In this document: positions 44,650 to 53,165 of the stretch, in pieces
Position numbering within the stretch: position 1 is the stretch's first letter
Layout of the letters: each line of letters starts with the position of its first letter
Assembly: GCF_001020565.1 (NCBI RefSeq)
Contig: NZ_LDAS01000001.1
Location: 3,062,520 to 3,126,519, forward strand
DNA length: 64,000 bases
DNA from: Maribacter thermophilus
GTDB taxonomy: Bacteria > Bacteroidota > Bacteroidia > Flavobacteriales > Flavobacteriaceae
Direction: 5' to 3'
Notes under the pieces: generated by a model
Databases searched by the model: none
What the model was told of the DNA's origin: nothing
The model's input: only the letters and a program-made list of their open reading frames with translations
Made by a program: the position numbers and the translations under genes

Positions 44650-45015
44650 ATGATAAAGCTTCTTTTTTTAGGTGTTGTATTACTAATGTCACAAAGTATC
44701 AAAGCACAAAATCTTGATGACTTAGAATCATATACCGTAGATGATTTTTATAAGAAAGTAGAATTGGATTCTGAAAGTCTAGATGAAGATGGCGATGATA
44801 TTGATTTTATTTTTATTAAAACAGATTTGAATTTAGATGAGGGTCTATATGAAATAGAGATAACTGATGGCCCAGGAGATTTATATGAAATAAAAGGAAC
44901 GGATTTATTTGTGACATTTATTGGTTATTATGGATATGCAGGCTATGGTGAAGAATGCATTTTAGAAGTTACAGATAGTTATTATGGTGCGGCATCAGTG
45001 TATAAACTTGAGTAA
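44650..45015 (+). CDS. Small acidic secreted protein
   Basis: 121 residues with a signal peptide ('LLMSQSIKAQ/NLDD'). The mature part is strongly acidic ('ESLDEDGDDIDFIFIKTD') with Tyr/Gly-rich strands ('FIGYYGYAGYGEE'). It begins 15 bp after hsdR. No family recognised; it is probably not part of the R-M system. Confidence 0.6.
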   Translation: MIKLLFLGVVLLMSQSIKAQNLDDLESYTVDDFYKKVELDSESLDEDGDDIDFIFIKTDLNLDEGLYEIEITDGPGDLYEIKGTDLFVTFIGYYGYAGYGEECILEVTDSYYGAASVYKLE

Positions 45016-45099
45016 TTAGTAAAAAAACAATTAATTATAAGAATCATTAAAGAAAAAGATACTTCCTGCAATAACCAATCTCTATTTTAACAAGCGGTT

Positions 45100-45390
45100 A
45101 AACCACCTCCTTAACACATCACTCCCCAAATTTAATGAGTCCCTTAGGGGTTTGTAGAGCAAATCTTATTTTCGCTTGTTGGTGCTTACTAAATTTCAAC
45201 TGTTGAAAAAGAGTGCGATTGGAAACAAATAATTGTTCAACCTCTTCTTTATAGGGTGTTGCCAGTTCTAAAGATTTTAAATAAGAGCTGCCATCACTTT
45301 CTAGGGAGGACGGTTCGGCACTTTCTGACCAATTAACGAATAACGGATTCATGGTTAACTGGGGGTCGTTCGTCATTATAAAATTACATT
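45100..45390. repeat. Long direct repeat, copy 1
   Basis: 291 bp matching 52039-52329 with only scattered single-base differences. It runs from AAACCACCTCCTT to CATTATAAAATTACATT and contains the 3' part of a glyoxalase-like gene on the minus strand. Confidence 0.9.
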
Positions 45391-45556
45391 GAAACTCTTT
45401 GGGCTCTGTTTTTTTTCTCAACCAGTTGTTGATGCCATTGGTTTGAAAACCAAACGCCTCTATTCTTCTTTTAAACCTAGAGACATCATTTACCGAAACG
45501 GCAAAACCAATAGGGGTTAATCCATGTATGTTTAATTGGAAAAAGGAGAAACCCAA
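45119..45556 (-). pseudogene. 5'-truncated VOC/glyoxalase-like gene
   Basis: An open frame of about 145 codons, but with no ATG: it opens at a TTG two codons after an in-frame TAA. The reading 'FFQLNIHGLTPIGFAVSVNDVSRFKRRIEAFGFQ' followed by 'PLFVNWSESAEPSSLESDGSSYLKSLELATPYKEEVEQLF' resembles the later part of a Glyoxalase_3-type protein, without its N-terminal half. The last 90 codons are repeated at 52058-52329. Likely the remains of a gene broken by an insertion. Confidence 0.65.
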
Positions 45557-45591
45557 AGAACTTTAGCTGATCTGGGGGATGTTTAAACGCT

Positions 45592-46125
45592 TTATAGATT
45601 TTCAGCACTATGGTTTTTCTCTTCAAGGTATTCGAATAGTCGGTCGTTGATTACACCATCTACTTCACCTTCATACTCTAAAAATTGATTATTATCGGCA
45701 AGTATCCTCATGATAAAAGCAGAACCTTTTGGTTTATCCTTCACCATAATAACACTGACTTTCGCTATGCCTTGGTTGTCATCATAGGAGTTTTTATAAT
45801 GCCACTTGAAGGACATATGAACTCCTTCATATTTATATTCTTCTAAGTTGCTTTTCTGAATGATTTTAATATTCTCAATGGGGCCATAACTTTCAGAACT
45901 TCGCTTTGAGAAAACATTGGCCATATAAAGTGAATCGTTATTTTTTTTGGTATAAAATGCAGTATATGCACCGGCCTTGACTAATTCTTTCGAGGAATCC
46001 TTCTTGCCTGTTATTGCTCTTGTAATGGTGAATTTCGCCCAAATAGGACTATCACTTTTTTGTGCCTTTGAAATTTGAGGGGTAACCATTAGGATTATTA
46101 AAAGGAAAAACAATTGTTTGTACAT
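45592..46125 (-). CDS. Secreted protein of unknown function
   Basis: 177 residues, signal peptide 'LMVTPQISKAQ/KSD'. The mature part is beta-rich ('VHMSFKWHYKNSYDDNQGIAKVSVIMVKDKPKG'). No family recognised. It is followed (upstream on this strand) by another small gene 40 bp away. Confidence 0.6.
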   Translation of the reverse strand: MYKQLFFLLIILMVTPQISKAQKSDSPIWAKFTITRAITGKKDSSKELVKAGAYTAFYTKKNNDSLYMANVFSKRSSESYGPIENIKIIQKSNLEEYKYEGVHMSFKWHYKNSYDDNQGIAKVSVIMVKDKPKGSAFIMRILADNNQFLEYEGEVDGVINDRLFEYLEEKNHSAENL

Positions 46126-46165
46126 AGTAGTAGGTTTTATGATTAGGATAACTATTTTATTTGTT

Positions 46166-46636
46166 TTAGCAAGGTTTATTCAATTCCTGCAACTCACCCT
46201 TTGATAAAAAGGAATTGCAGATGGTAAGATCGTACAATATGCCATCACGAACATCGTACATCATTCCGAAATCATAACGATAAATGACACGGTTATAGGG
46301 TACGTGTGCTTTTGAATGTTTGTATTCAAATTCATATACGGTCATACATTTCCCTAAGAAACAGGCACTACATCGACTTTTGGATGTTGTTACTTCACTA
46401 ACCACCTTTGACCCTTGGTTTTCCTTCTGCCACCCGCTCATCATTTCGGAATAAATTTCCAAGAACTCCTTTCCTTCGGGTTTAGAAGCGATATCATATT
46501 TTAAAAGCACTTGCAACACCTCGGTAGGTTCCATGGTTTTTAGGGCCTTGTCCATATCCATCTGGAAAGTTTTTGTGGTCCCGACCGTAAAATATTCTTG
46601 AAGACCATTTTTACTTTTTTCTTTTATTGCATTCAT
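46166..46636 (-). CDS. Hypothetical Cys-containing protein
   Basis: 156 residues, cytosolic, ATG start. Contains 'SRCSACFLGKCMTVYEF', a CX2CX4C cluster that could bind metal, and a C-terminal Cys. Possibly in one operon with the secreted protein downstream. No family recognised. Confidence 0.6.
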   Translation of the reverse strand: MNAIKEKSKNGLQEYFTVGTTKTFQMDMDKALKTMEPTEVLQVLLKYDIASKPEGKEFLEIYSEMMSGWQKENQGSKVVSEVTTSKSRCSACFLGKCMTVYEFEYKHSKAHVPYNRVIYRYDFGMMYDVRDGILYDLTICNSFLSKGELQELNKPC

Positions 46637-46709
46637 ATTCCTGTATGTTTAATTATGTATGTCCAATGATCATTAATCCTGATTGCTATATGGGTAAAAT
46701 ACTTCCGTA

Positions 46710-46892
46710 CTATAAAAATGTCTTTCGAAGAACCAGGAGTTTTAAGATTTGCATTCTTAGGTCGATAGTATAAATATCAACTTGTCCGATATGTCGGGCA
46801 AGTGAAGTTTTGATAAGTAGCGATTTAGGACCTTCTATGAACTTTTTAAAAGTTTCAGAGCTTCCATTTGGAGAAATAAACAAATAGTACAT
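46710..46892 (-). CDS. Possible small protein
   Basis: ATG to stop, 60 residues ('MYYLFISPNGSSETFKKFIEGPKSLL...'). Composition is plausible but there is no other support. It could be a remnant. Confidence 0.3.
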   Translation of the reverse strand: MYYLFISPNGSSETFKKFIEGPKSLLIKTSLARHIGQVDIYTIDLRMQILKLLVLRKTFL

Positions 46893-47424
46893 AACACATC
46901 CTTTTTAAGGTTGATGCATCATGATCAGAATATAAATGAAGTTGAAATCATTTATTTTGACAGACTGTCCACATTCTGAACCACCGCGGCTTTTGTGCTC
47001 GGTTGGCACCCATTGAGGGTTCTTGATGTATTTCTGAAGCGAAAATAGGAATAGGGTAGCCCAGCTCCAAAATTCTTCGATTTAAGGATGGTTTTTTCGG
47101 TAATAAGAATCTATTCCTTTTAAATAGAACTTTGAATTAAACCATAAACCCATATCCTGTGAACATAAAAATTTACGGGAAATTAAAAATTTAAGTATTT
47201 CACAGACATACCTTTCATGGGAAATAAAATAGCTGTTTTTAGATTTTAATAATGTCTTTCGACAGGTGATTTATCGATAACACGCGCGAATTTTTAACAT
47301 AAAATATTTTTTTCAGCTATTTTTTAAATAATGTATTTTTTATCTAAAAACCTTCCAATATATTCATTTTCATAGGATAACATTTTCTCCGAACAATTGA
47401 ATATTAACCTAATATAGATACCCT
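46893..47424. other. Gene-free stretch
   Basis: About 530 bases. A more GC-rich piece (about 46975-47085) reads on the minus strand as 'RRILELGYPIPIFASEIHQEPSMGANRAQK' without a start, and may be a gene fragment. The rest is AT-rich and should include the promoter of the operon starting at 47425. No RNA gene seen. Confidence 0.4.
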
Positions 47425-47607
47425 ATGCAAATTTTCTCTATTTACTTAATTATTGGTTTGTCTTTGACTATTCTGACTTCTGAAATCAATGATATGCCCT
47501 CGTATGATGAAGATGATGATATAGAAATAACAAATAGCGACAGAGTCGTTTATATTTTATTATGGCCAATTATTCTGGTTTATGTTATTTATAAACTTAA
47601 AAAATAA
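47425..47607 (+). CDS. Small membrane protein
   Basis: 60 residues: a hydrophobic helix (1-18), an acidic loop 'MPSYDEDDDIEITNSDR' and a second helix ('VVYILLWPIILVYVIYKLKK'). It ends 4 bp before the next start and is probably the first gene of the operon. Family not recognised. Confidence 0.5.
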   Translation: MQIFSIYLIIGLSLTILTSEINDMPSYDEDDDIEITNSDRVVYILLWPIILVYVIYKLKK

Positions 47608-47611
47608 CCAC

Positions 47612-48310
47612 ATGTGGAAATTATTATACGACTCCTTAAAAGAAATTAAGGTTATTGATTTTCAAGATATCACTCAAGCGAATACCAAACGTTTTATTGA
47701 AGAAAACGGAGGTATCGGTCAAGATTTTAAAGAAATGCTCATCCATTTGTTCGGTATACAAGACCTGCATGATAAAAATGAGATAAGGAACATTTATGTA
47801 ATCTTTGAAAATGAAAGATTAGCAGGAATTTTATACGGGCACCATGTACTAAATTTAAAAATGAAACCGTTCTATAAAAAACTGATTCAGAAGGCCACTA
47901 CAATTAAGTATACAGATGAAATTTCTATTTCTATAGTTCATAAAGTAGTGAAGAGAATCATAGAACAAAAAAATTCCATTATCTCCCCCAAGGAATTTGA
48001 AATTTTGAACGGATTTTCCAACACTGAAAATGATATGCCGTTTATGGAAAATATGTATTGCATTGATAGTTCTGGTTTTTCGGACCTGCGATTATATCAT
48101 TTATGTGAGACACGTTATTTTAAACGAATAAAAAACGGGTATTCAAAAAAATGGAATACGGTGGTAGCCATGAAAGATTTCAGGGTCACTAAATTATATT
48201 ATAAAAAACACCTCTTAATGGGTTTTTCACTTTATAGAAAAGAAGATGGCGAACAATTCTTCTGGAGTGGACAATTACAAGAGGTTTTGGAGAGTTTAAC
48301 CTTAAAATAA
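47612..48310 (+). CDS. Hypothetical protein, first large gene of the nuclease operon
   Basis: 232 residues from ATG 47612 ('MWKLLYDSLKEIKVIDFQDI'), which leaves a 4-bp gap after the previous stop. An earlier in-frame ATG at 47582 overlaps that gene. Alpha/beta protein without signal or membrane helices, with 'IRNIYVIFENERLAGILYGHHVL'. Family not recognised. Followed 13 bp later by the DUF6884-like gene. Confidence 0.6.
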   Translation: MWKLLYDSLKEIKVIDFQDITQANTKRFIEENGGIGQDFKEMLIHLFGIQDLHDKNEIRNIYVIFENERLAGILYGHHVLNLKMKPFYKKLIQKATTIKYTDEISISIVHKVVKRIIEQKNSIISPKEFEILNGFSNTENDMPFMENMYCIDSSGFSDLRLYHLCETRYFKRIKNGYSKKWNTVVAMKDFRVTKLYYKKHLLMGFSLYRKEDGEQFFWSGQLQEVLESLTLK

Positions 48311-48323
48311 ATACTAATAAATT

Positions 48324-48779
48324 ATGAGAAAAATTATACTGATTTCCTGTTCTTCTAAGAAGGGTAAAGTTGCTACTCAGGCAGAAAATCTTTATATAAG
48401 CCCATTGTTTAGAAAGAGTCTTGAATATGCTAAACTCTTGAACCCTGAACATATCTTTATACTTTCTGCTAAACATCATTTAGTAAAGCTTGATGACATT
48501 ATCGAACCCTACAATACGACTCTTAGCAATGTTAGTAAGAAAGACCCTTCTTTAGAAATATTGAGTTCAAAAGACAAACAAGAATGGGGTAAAATAGTAT
48601 TAAAGCAACTGTCCAAATATACAGATTTTAAAAAGCATGAAATATTGATACTTGGTGGAAAAGAATACTTTCTCCCTCTTTCCAGTAAGATTAGCTCGGA
48701 ATCGATGATACTTAATGGAAGAATAGGAGAAAGATTAAAATTTCTGAATACTGAAATTGCAAGATTCAAAAGCAACTAA
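48324..48779 (+). CDS. DUF6884-like protein
   Basis: 151 residues. 'IILISCSSKKGKVATQAENLYISPLFRKSLEYAK...HIFILSAKHHLVKLDDIIEPYNTTL' matches the pattern I know for DUF6884 (ISCSKxK...A..LY.S..F...W.ILSAKYGLV). These proteins are related to YaaA/transglycosylase-like folds and are common on phages and defence-type islands. Activity not established. It lies in an operon with the GIY-YIG and DUF2779 genes. Confidence 0.75.
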   Translation: MRKIILISCSSKKGKVATQAENLYISPLFRKSLEYAKLLNPEHIFILSAKHHLVKLDDIIEPYNTTLSNVSKKDPSLEILSSKDKQEWGKIVLKQLSKYTDFKKHEILILGGKEYFLPLSSKISSESMILNGRIGERLKFLNTEIARFKSN

Positions 48780-48787
48780 GACTAGGC

Positions 48788-49222
48788 ATGGAACAATCTA
48801 TTGAATTATACTTGTCTAATTTTAAAAACAAGCAAGGAATCTATCTCATTAAGCCATTAAATATAGAAGTTTTGAAAGATATTTGTTCGGTTTTGGATTA
48901 TAGATATTCCAGCAATATCGCCTATATAGGAAAAGCCAACCTAACAAAAACAAGTGATCTAAGAAAAAGAGCAAGGCAAGAAATGGGCTGGTCAAATTTT
49001 GAAGGAGCTACGTTTGTTAGAAAGATAGGTTTGTATTTGGGGTTTGATGTAAAAGATAAAAAAAATAAAATTTTAAGGGAAAAAACCAAAGAGTTCATAT
49101 GCTCTAACTTTTCGATTGAATGCAAGGTTTTTGAAACGGATAATCTTCAAGAAATAGAAACTGATTATATTCAAAAAATGAAGCCATGTCTAAATGTAAG
49201 AAAGGTCATTAAATCTGTATGA
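48788..49222 (+). CDS. GIY-YIG nuclease-domain protein
   Basis: 144 residues. 'KQGIYLIKPLN' and 'NIAYIGKANLTKTSDLRKRARQEMGW' are the GIY and YIG strands with the conserved Arg helix; 'EIETDYIQKMKPCLNVRK' gives the Glu and the C-terminal Asn. A compact single-domain nuclease. It begins 8 bp after the DUF6884-like gene and overlaps the DUF2779 start (ATGA). Confidence 0.82.
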   Translation: MEQSIELYLSNFKNKQGIYLIKPLNIEVLKDICSVLDYRYSSNIAYIGKANLTKTSDLRKRARQEMGWSNFEGATFVRKIGLYLGFDVKDKKNKILREKTKEFICSNFSIECKVFETDNLQEIETDYIQKMKPCLNVRKVIKSV

Positions 49223-51180
49223 AACCCCTAACCAAATCACGTTTTAAACTTGGACTGGAATGCCCTAACAAACTGTATTTTACATCAAAAAAAGAATATG
49301 CGAATCAAAGTCTTGACGATTCGTTTTTGTTGGCATTGGCAAAAGGAGGATTTCAGGTAGAGGCTTTGGCGCGTTTACATTACCCGGAAGGCGTATTTAT
49401 TGATACGGAAAACCATGAATATGACCGGGCAATAAATCTTACCCGTGAACAACTGGGAAAAGATGCTATTTCCATATACGAAGCGGCCTTTGAACACGAA
49501 GGACTTTTTATCCGAACGGACATTCTTTCAAAAAGAGAAAACCATATTAAGCTCATTGAGGTAAAGGCTAAATCATTTGACCCCAATGATGAATATTTAT
49601 TCTTGGGAAAACGAGGGGGAATCAATAAAGGATGGAAATCATACCTTTTCGATTTGGCTTTTCAAAAGTATGTGGCACAGAAAGCGTATCCCCAATTTAC
49701 TTTTGAAGCCTATCTCTTGATGGCGGACAAAACAAAAACCGCCAAAGTGAATGGCCTAAATCAATTATTTAGGATACCCAAAGAGGGAAATCCAAGAACC
49801 GATGTGGTTAGTGGTATATCTACTATAGACGAAATTGGGGGCTCCGTGCTTTCGGAAATCAATGTGGATGCCCTAATCAATGGTATTATTGCAAACGAAC
49901 ACCCTTATTTTGACAACCTTTCTTTTTTGGAATCCATTACTTTGTTTAAAGACGCCTACCAAAATAATGAGTACTTAAATTGGCCTACGAATTTCAGCAG
50001 TTGTAAAGGTTGTGAATTTAAAACCACTCCAGAGCAGGAAAGGGAGGGGTTGAAATCCGGTTTTAAATATTGCTTTAAAAAACAACATCAATGGCAGGAT
50101 CGGGACTTTGAAAAATCCAATGCATTTGAGATATGGAATTTTAGGGGCAAGAACCTTGTTGAAGAAAACCGCCTGCTGATGGATGAACTTACCGAGGAAG
50201 ACATCAATATAAAAGTGGAAGCGGGAAGGTTATCATCTTCCGAACGGCAGTGGGTCCAAATTGAAAAAGCCCAACAAAAGGACGATTCCATTTTTGTTTT
50301 AAGAGAGGAACTGAAAGAAGAAATGGCTAAATGGAATTTTCCATTGCATTTCATAGATTTTGAAACCAGTACCGTAGCCTTGCCTTTCACCAAAGATAGA
50401 AATCCGTATGAGCAAGTAGCTTTCCAATTCTCCCATCATCAATTACGCGAAGACGGAAGTATTGAGCATAGAAATGAATACATCAATAACACCCCTGGGG
50501 AATTTCCCAATTTCGAATTTGCACGTGCTCTGAAAAAAGCCCTATCCGAAGATGAAGGGACAATTTTCAGGTTCGCAGCTCATGAAAACACAATTGTCAA
50601 TGCTATTATATCCCAATTACAGGCAGGTACAGAGGAAGACGCCACCGAATTAATTGCCTTTTTAAAATCCATTTCTACTTCGACTAAAAACAATGTGGAT
50701 CAATGGGTCGGTGGGCGAAGCATGGTGGATTTGAACAAAGTGGTCAAAGACTATTATTACAATCCGTTGACCAAAGGCTCAAATAGCATTAAAGCCGTTT
50801 TGCCCGCTAGTTTGGACACCAGTACTTTTTTACAGGAAAAGTATAGCCAACCTATTGGAACAATAGGAGTCGGTAGTACCAATTTTCAACCGGATCATGT
50901 TTGGCTCCAAAAAAACAATGAGGGAGTTGTTAATCCGTATAAAATGTTACCTCCTTTGTTTGAGGGTTGGAGTATGCTCGAATTGGATGACACCATTTCC
51001 GAATTGGAAGGTATTGCCGATGGTGGTGCGGCTTTAACGGCTTATGCCAAATTACAATACACCGACATGGACCAAAAAGAACGTGATGAAATCACCAACG
51101 CCTTGTTGAAATATTGCGAATTGGATACTTTGGCCATGGTCATGATCTATGAGCATTTTAAGTATGATCTTTGTGTATGA
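49219..51180 (+). CDS. DUF2779 protein: Cas4/AddB-like nuclease fused to a DnaQ-like exonuclease
   Basis: 653 residues. Residues 1-270 look like a Cas4/RecB-type PD-(D/E)xK nuclease with an Fe-S cluster: 'LTKSRFKLGLECPNKLYF' (Cys15), 'FIRTDILSK...KLIEVKAKSF' (Asp and ExK) and a later Cys set 'CKGCEFK...KYCFKK'. The second half (about 375-650) is a DEDD exonuclease-like fold: 'LHFIDFETSTVALPF', 'FRFAAHENTIVNAI' and 'KYCELDTLAMVMIYEHF'. Two nuclease domains in one chain plus a coupled GIY-YIG gene suggest DNA repair or defence. Function unproven. Confidence 0.82.
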   Translation: MKPLTKSRFKLGLECPNKLYFTSKKEYANQSLDDSFLLALAKGGFQVEALARLHYPEGVFIDTENHEYDRAINLTREQLGKDAISIYEAAFEHEGLFIRTDILSKRENHIKLIEVKAKSFDPNDEYLFLGKRGGINKGWKSYLFDLAFQKYVAQKAYPQFTFEAYLLMADKTKTAKVNGLNQLFRIPKEGNPRTDVVSGISTIDEIGGSVLSEINVDALINGIIANEHPYFDNLSFLESITLFKDAYQNNEYLNWPTNFSSCKGCEFKTTPEQEREGLKSGFKYCFKKQHQWQDRDFEKSNAFEIWNFRGKNLVEENRLLMDELTEEDINIKVEAGRLSSSERQWVQIEKAQQKDDSIFVLREELKEEMAKWNFPLHFIDFETSTVALPFTKDRNPYEQVAFQFSHHQLREDGSIEHRNEYINNTPGEFPNFEFARALKKALSEDEGTIFRFAAHENTIVNAIISQLQAGTEEDATELIAFLKSISTSTKNNVDQWVGGRSMVDLNKVVKDYYYNPLTKGSNSIKAVLPASLDTSTFLQEKYSQPIGTIGVGSTNFQPDHVWLQKNNEGVVNPYKMLPPLFEGWSMLELDDTISELEGIADGGAALTAYAKLQYTDMDQKERDEITNALLKYCELDTLAMVMIYEHFKYDLCV

Positions 51181-51244
51181 AACTTCACATTTTACATAGA
51201 AGAGTATAGTAAAAAGATTATTTCATTAATATGGTGGTAATTCC

Positions 51245-51568
51245 TTAACGAGGATTTCTCATTAGATACTCATCAACCTTTAGGTTAAGATCATCTTTAG
51301 TCATTTGCCTACCCTGCATTAACCATTTGTCAATTTCTTTCTTTTCAAAATATAAACGCCTACCCTTTTTAATAAAAGGTAAGGAACGTTTATGCACAAG
51401 ACCGTAAATGGTGTAAACTGACAGATTTAAATAAGTGCTGAGTTCTAAACTTGTCATGGGTTTACTTCGGGCTTTGTCTATATCTCCTTCTTGCTGTAAT
51501 ACTAGCTTTTCTAGCAATGCTTCAATCCGGTTTAGCCGTTCATTAATAATTTCGAAAGGATTTTCCAT
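51245..51568 (-). CDS. Excisionase-like helix-turn-helix (HTH_17) protein
   Basis: 107 residues. An N-terminal coiled segment 'MENPFEIINERLNRIEALLEKLV' precedes a MerR-like HTH_17 domain ('MTSLELSTYLNLSVYTIYGLVHKRSLPFIKKGRRLYFEKKEIDKWL'). Such proteins are excision or regulatory factors of Bacteroidota mobile elements. Convergent with the DUF2779 gene. The next gene upstream on the same strand has the same N-terminus. Confidence 0.88.
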   Translation of the reverse strand: MENPFEIINERLNRIEALLEKLVLQQEGDIDKARSKPMTSLELSTYLNLSVYTIYGLVHKRSLPFIKKGRRLYFEKKEIDKWLMQGRQMTKDDLNLKVDEYLMRNPR

Positions 51569-51592
51569 AATTATGTTTTAATAAAATTGTAT

Positions 51593-51781
51593 TTAGTCAT
51601 ATTTCTTATCGCTAAAAAACCTTTTCAGAATATATGCATCCATTTCCTCTTGGCTAGGCATTTTAGTTTCGCAATCAGTTTTTTCTGATATGTTATTTTG
51701 TTGTTGGTTTTGAAACAGTTTTTCAAGCAATAACTCGATACGTTCTAATCGTTTATCTATAATTTCAAAAGAGTTTTCCAT
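51593..51781 (-). CDS. Small protein sharing the N-terminal coil of the HTH_17 gene
   Basis: 62 residues: 'MENSFEIIDKRLERIELLLEKLF...', the same N-terminal coil as the downstream protein, but with an unrelated short C-terminus ('MPSQEEMDAYILKRFF') and no HTH. It may pair with the HTH protein through the coil, or be a truncated duplicate. Confidence 0.6.
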   Translation of the reverse strand: MENSFEIIDKRLERIELLLEKLFQNQQQNNISEKTDCETKMPSQEEMDAYILKRFFSDKKYD

Positions 51782-52038
51782 CGTTAGATTTAAGGACTAT
51801 TTTTAAGTTAAAGAGTTCTAATTTTTAGTAAAAGTTTAATCAGATTGATATCTTTTTGCAATGCCGTAATATCTTTTTTGTGGAGGGTATAGCATCAGTT
51901 GTGAACATTTTTTAACAATATTCCTATGTGAGACTATTAGGAGTGTTATAGTTGGAAATGGCTTTTTAAACGAATATTCGAATTGCTCAACCAAAAGCCG
52001 GAGTATCTTAAAAGAACTACAACAGCCATTTAAATAAC

Positions 52039-52329
52039 AAACCACCTCCTTCACACCTCATTTCCCAAATTTAATGAGTCCCTTAGGGGTTTGTAATGCA
52101 AATCTTATTTTCGCTTGTTGGCGCTTACTAAATTTCAACTGCTGAAAAAGAATGCGATTGGAAACAAATAATTGCTCAACCTCTTCTTTATAGGGTGTTG
52201 CCAGCTCTAAAGATTTTAAATAAGAGCTACCATCACTTTCTAGGGAGGACGGTTCGGCACTTTCTGACCAATTAACGAATAACGGATTCATGGTCAACTG
52301 GGGGTCGTTCGTCATTATAAAATTACATT
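52039..52329. repeat. Long direct repeat, copy 2
   Basis: 291 bp, matching 45100-45390. Homology stops sharply after ATTACATT on the right and before AAACCACC on the left. Confidence 0.9.
52058..52329 (-). pseudogene. Duplicate 3' fragment of the glyoxalase-like gene
   Basis: About 90 codons nearly identical to the end of 45119-45556 ('PLFVNWSESAEPSSLESDG'). It has an internal ATG (52315) but no N-terminal domain, and the frame is cut at the repeat boundary. Not expected to be functional. Confidence 0.75.
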
Positions 52330-52386
52330 AGCCATTATTATGTTTATGATAGCTTTTTACGTGGGTAATCAGAATCGAACATAAAA

Positions 52387-52773
52387 TCAATGTCCATGAT
52401 GTATTTTAGAGCGTAATAGTTTCCAGTTTACAAAATGGGCCGATGAAACCAATAGTGCTCCACTTACCGTATTTACGGTTTCCCAGGTTTCACTAAAATG
52501 AAACCTGCTTATGGCAATTAGAATAAAGCCAACGGCAGCAATAACCAAAGGGCTGGATCTGCGATGTGTTTTTCTGTAGCTTGGCCAAAGAGAAATAAAG
52601 ACGAACAATATACCCAGCGCAATAAACGACCACTCTATAATAGGGTCGTGCAAAAAATGTAGCCCCGATAAAGATGAAAACGAGAGTAAAATGGGCACTG
52701 CCGCACAATGAACGGCGCAAATGAACGAACTGGTTAACGCAATTATATCAAAAGTTTGATTTTTTATCTTCAT
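52387..52773 (-). CDS. MerC-domain membrane protein
   Basis: 128 residues, four membrane helices. 'SSFICAVHCAAVPILLSF' holds the Cys-x3-His-Cys motif of MerC-like metal transport proteins in the first helix, and a His-rich tail ('SKIHHGH') ends the chain. Substrate may be mercury or another thiophilic metal; not shown. It marks the return to ordinary chromosome after the repeat. Confidence 0.82.
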   Translation of the reverse strand: MKIKNQTFDIIALTSSFICAVHCAAVPILLSFSSLSGLHFLHDPIIEWSFIALGILFVFISLWPSYRKTHRRSSPLVIAAVGFILIAISRFHFSETWETVNTVSGALLVSSAHFVNWKLLRSKIHHGH

Positions 52774-53165
52774 TATTATGTTTAATGTATTCTTACTAAA
52801 AGTTTCTGGGTAGCGTGACAGGTATTTGTCCGAAGGCTGTGTCTTATTTTGAGAACAAAGTCCTTACGCCTTTTTATATGTATAGGGCACTTTGTTTATT
52901 GTTGGGGAATAAATTTCTTTCCAATTTTTTATCATCCGGTCTTAAATAGATTTGTCAAACTTAAGAAGAATTTTTCTTATTGCAACAATATCGCATTAAT
53001 AATTTATAAAAAGAGTACATACACCTTAATGTAGGTTGGTTTATGTCTATTCAGGATTTTTTTATCGGTAACAATCATTTTGGGTGTTCTTTCATTTGGC
53101 TAAAGTGAGGGATTCCCATTTTTTTCTAGATTTCTATCCTACTTTTGTCATAAAACGGGATACCG
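52774..53165. other. Intergenic region between divergent genes
   Basis: 392 AT-rich bases expected to hold promoters for the MerC-like gene and the response regulator. I see no credible gene or RNA. Confidence 0.45.

Noticed and set aside
51836-52054. 72-codon minus-strand frame with GTG start
   Set aside because: It starts inside the long repeat, has no recognisable features and its counterpart near 45100 is not open. Treated as non-coding.
52849-53034. 61-codon plus-strand frame
   Set aside because: TTG start, unusual composition and location in a divergent promoter region make it unlikely.
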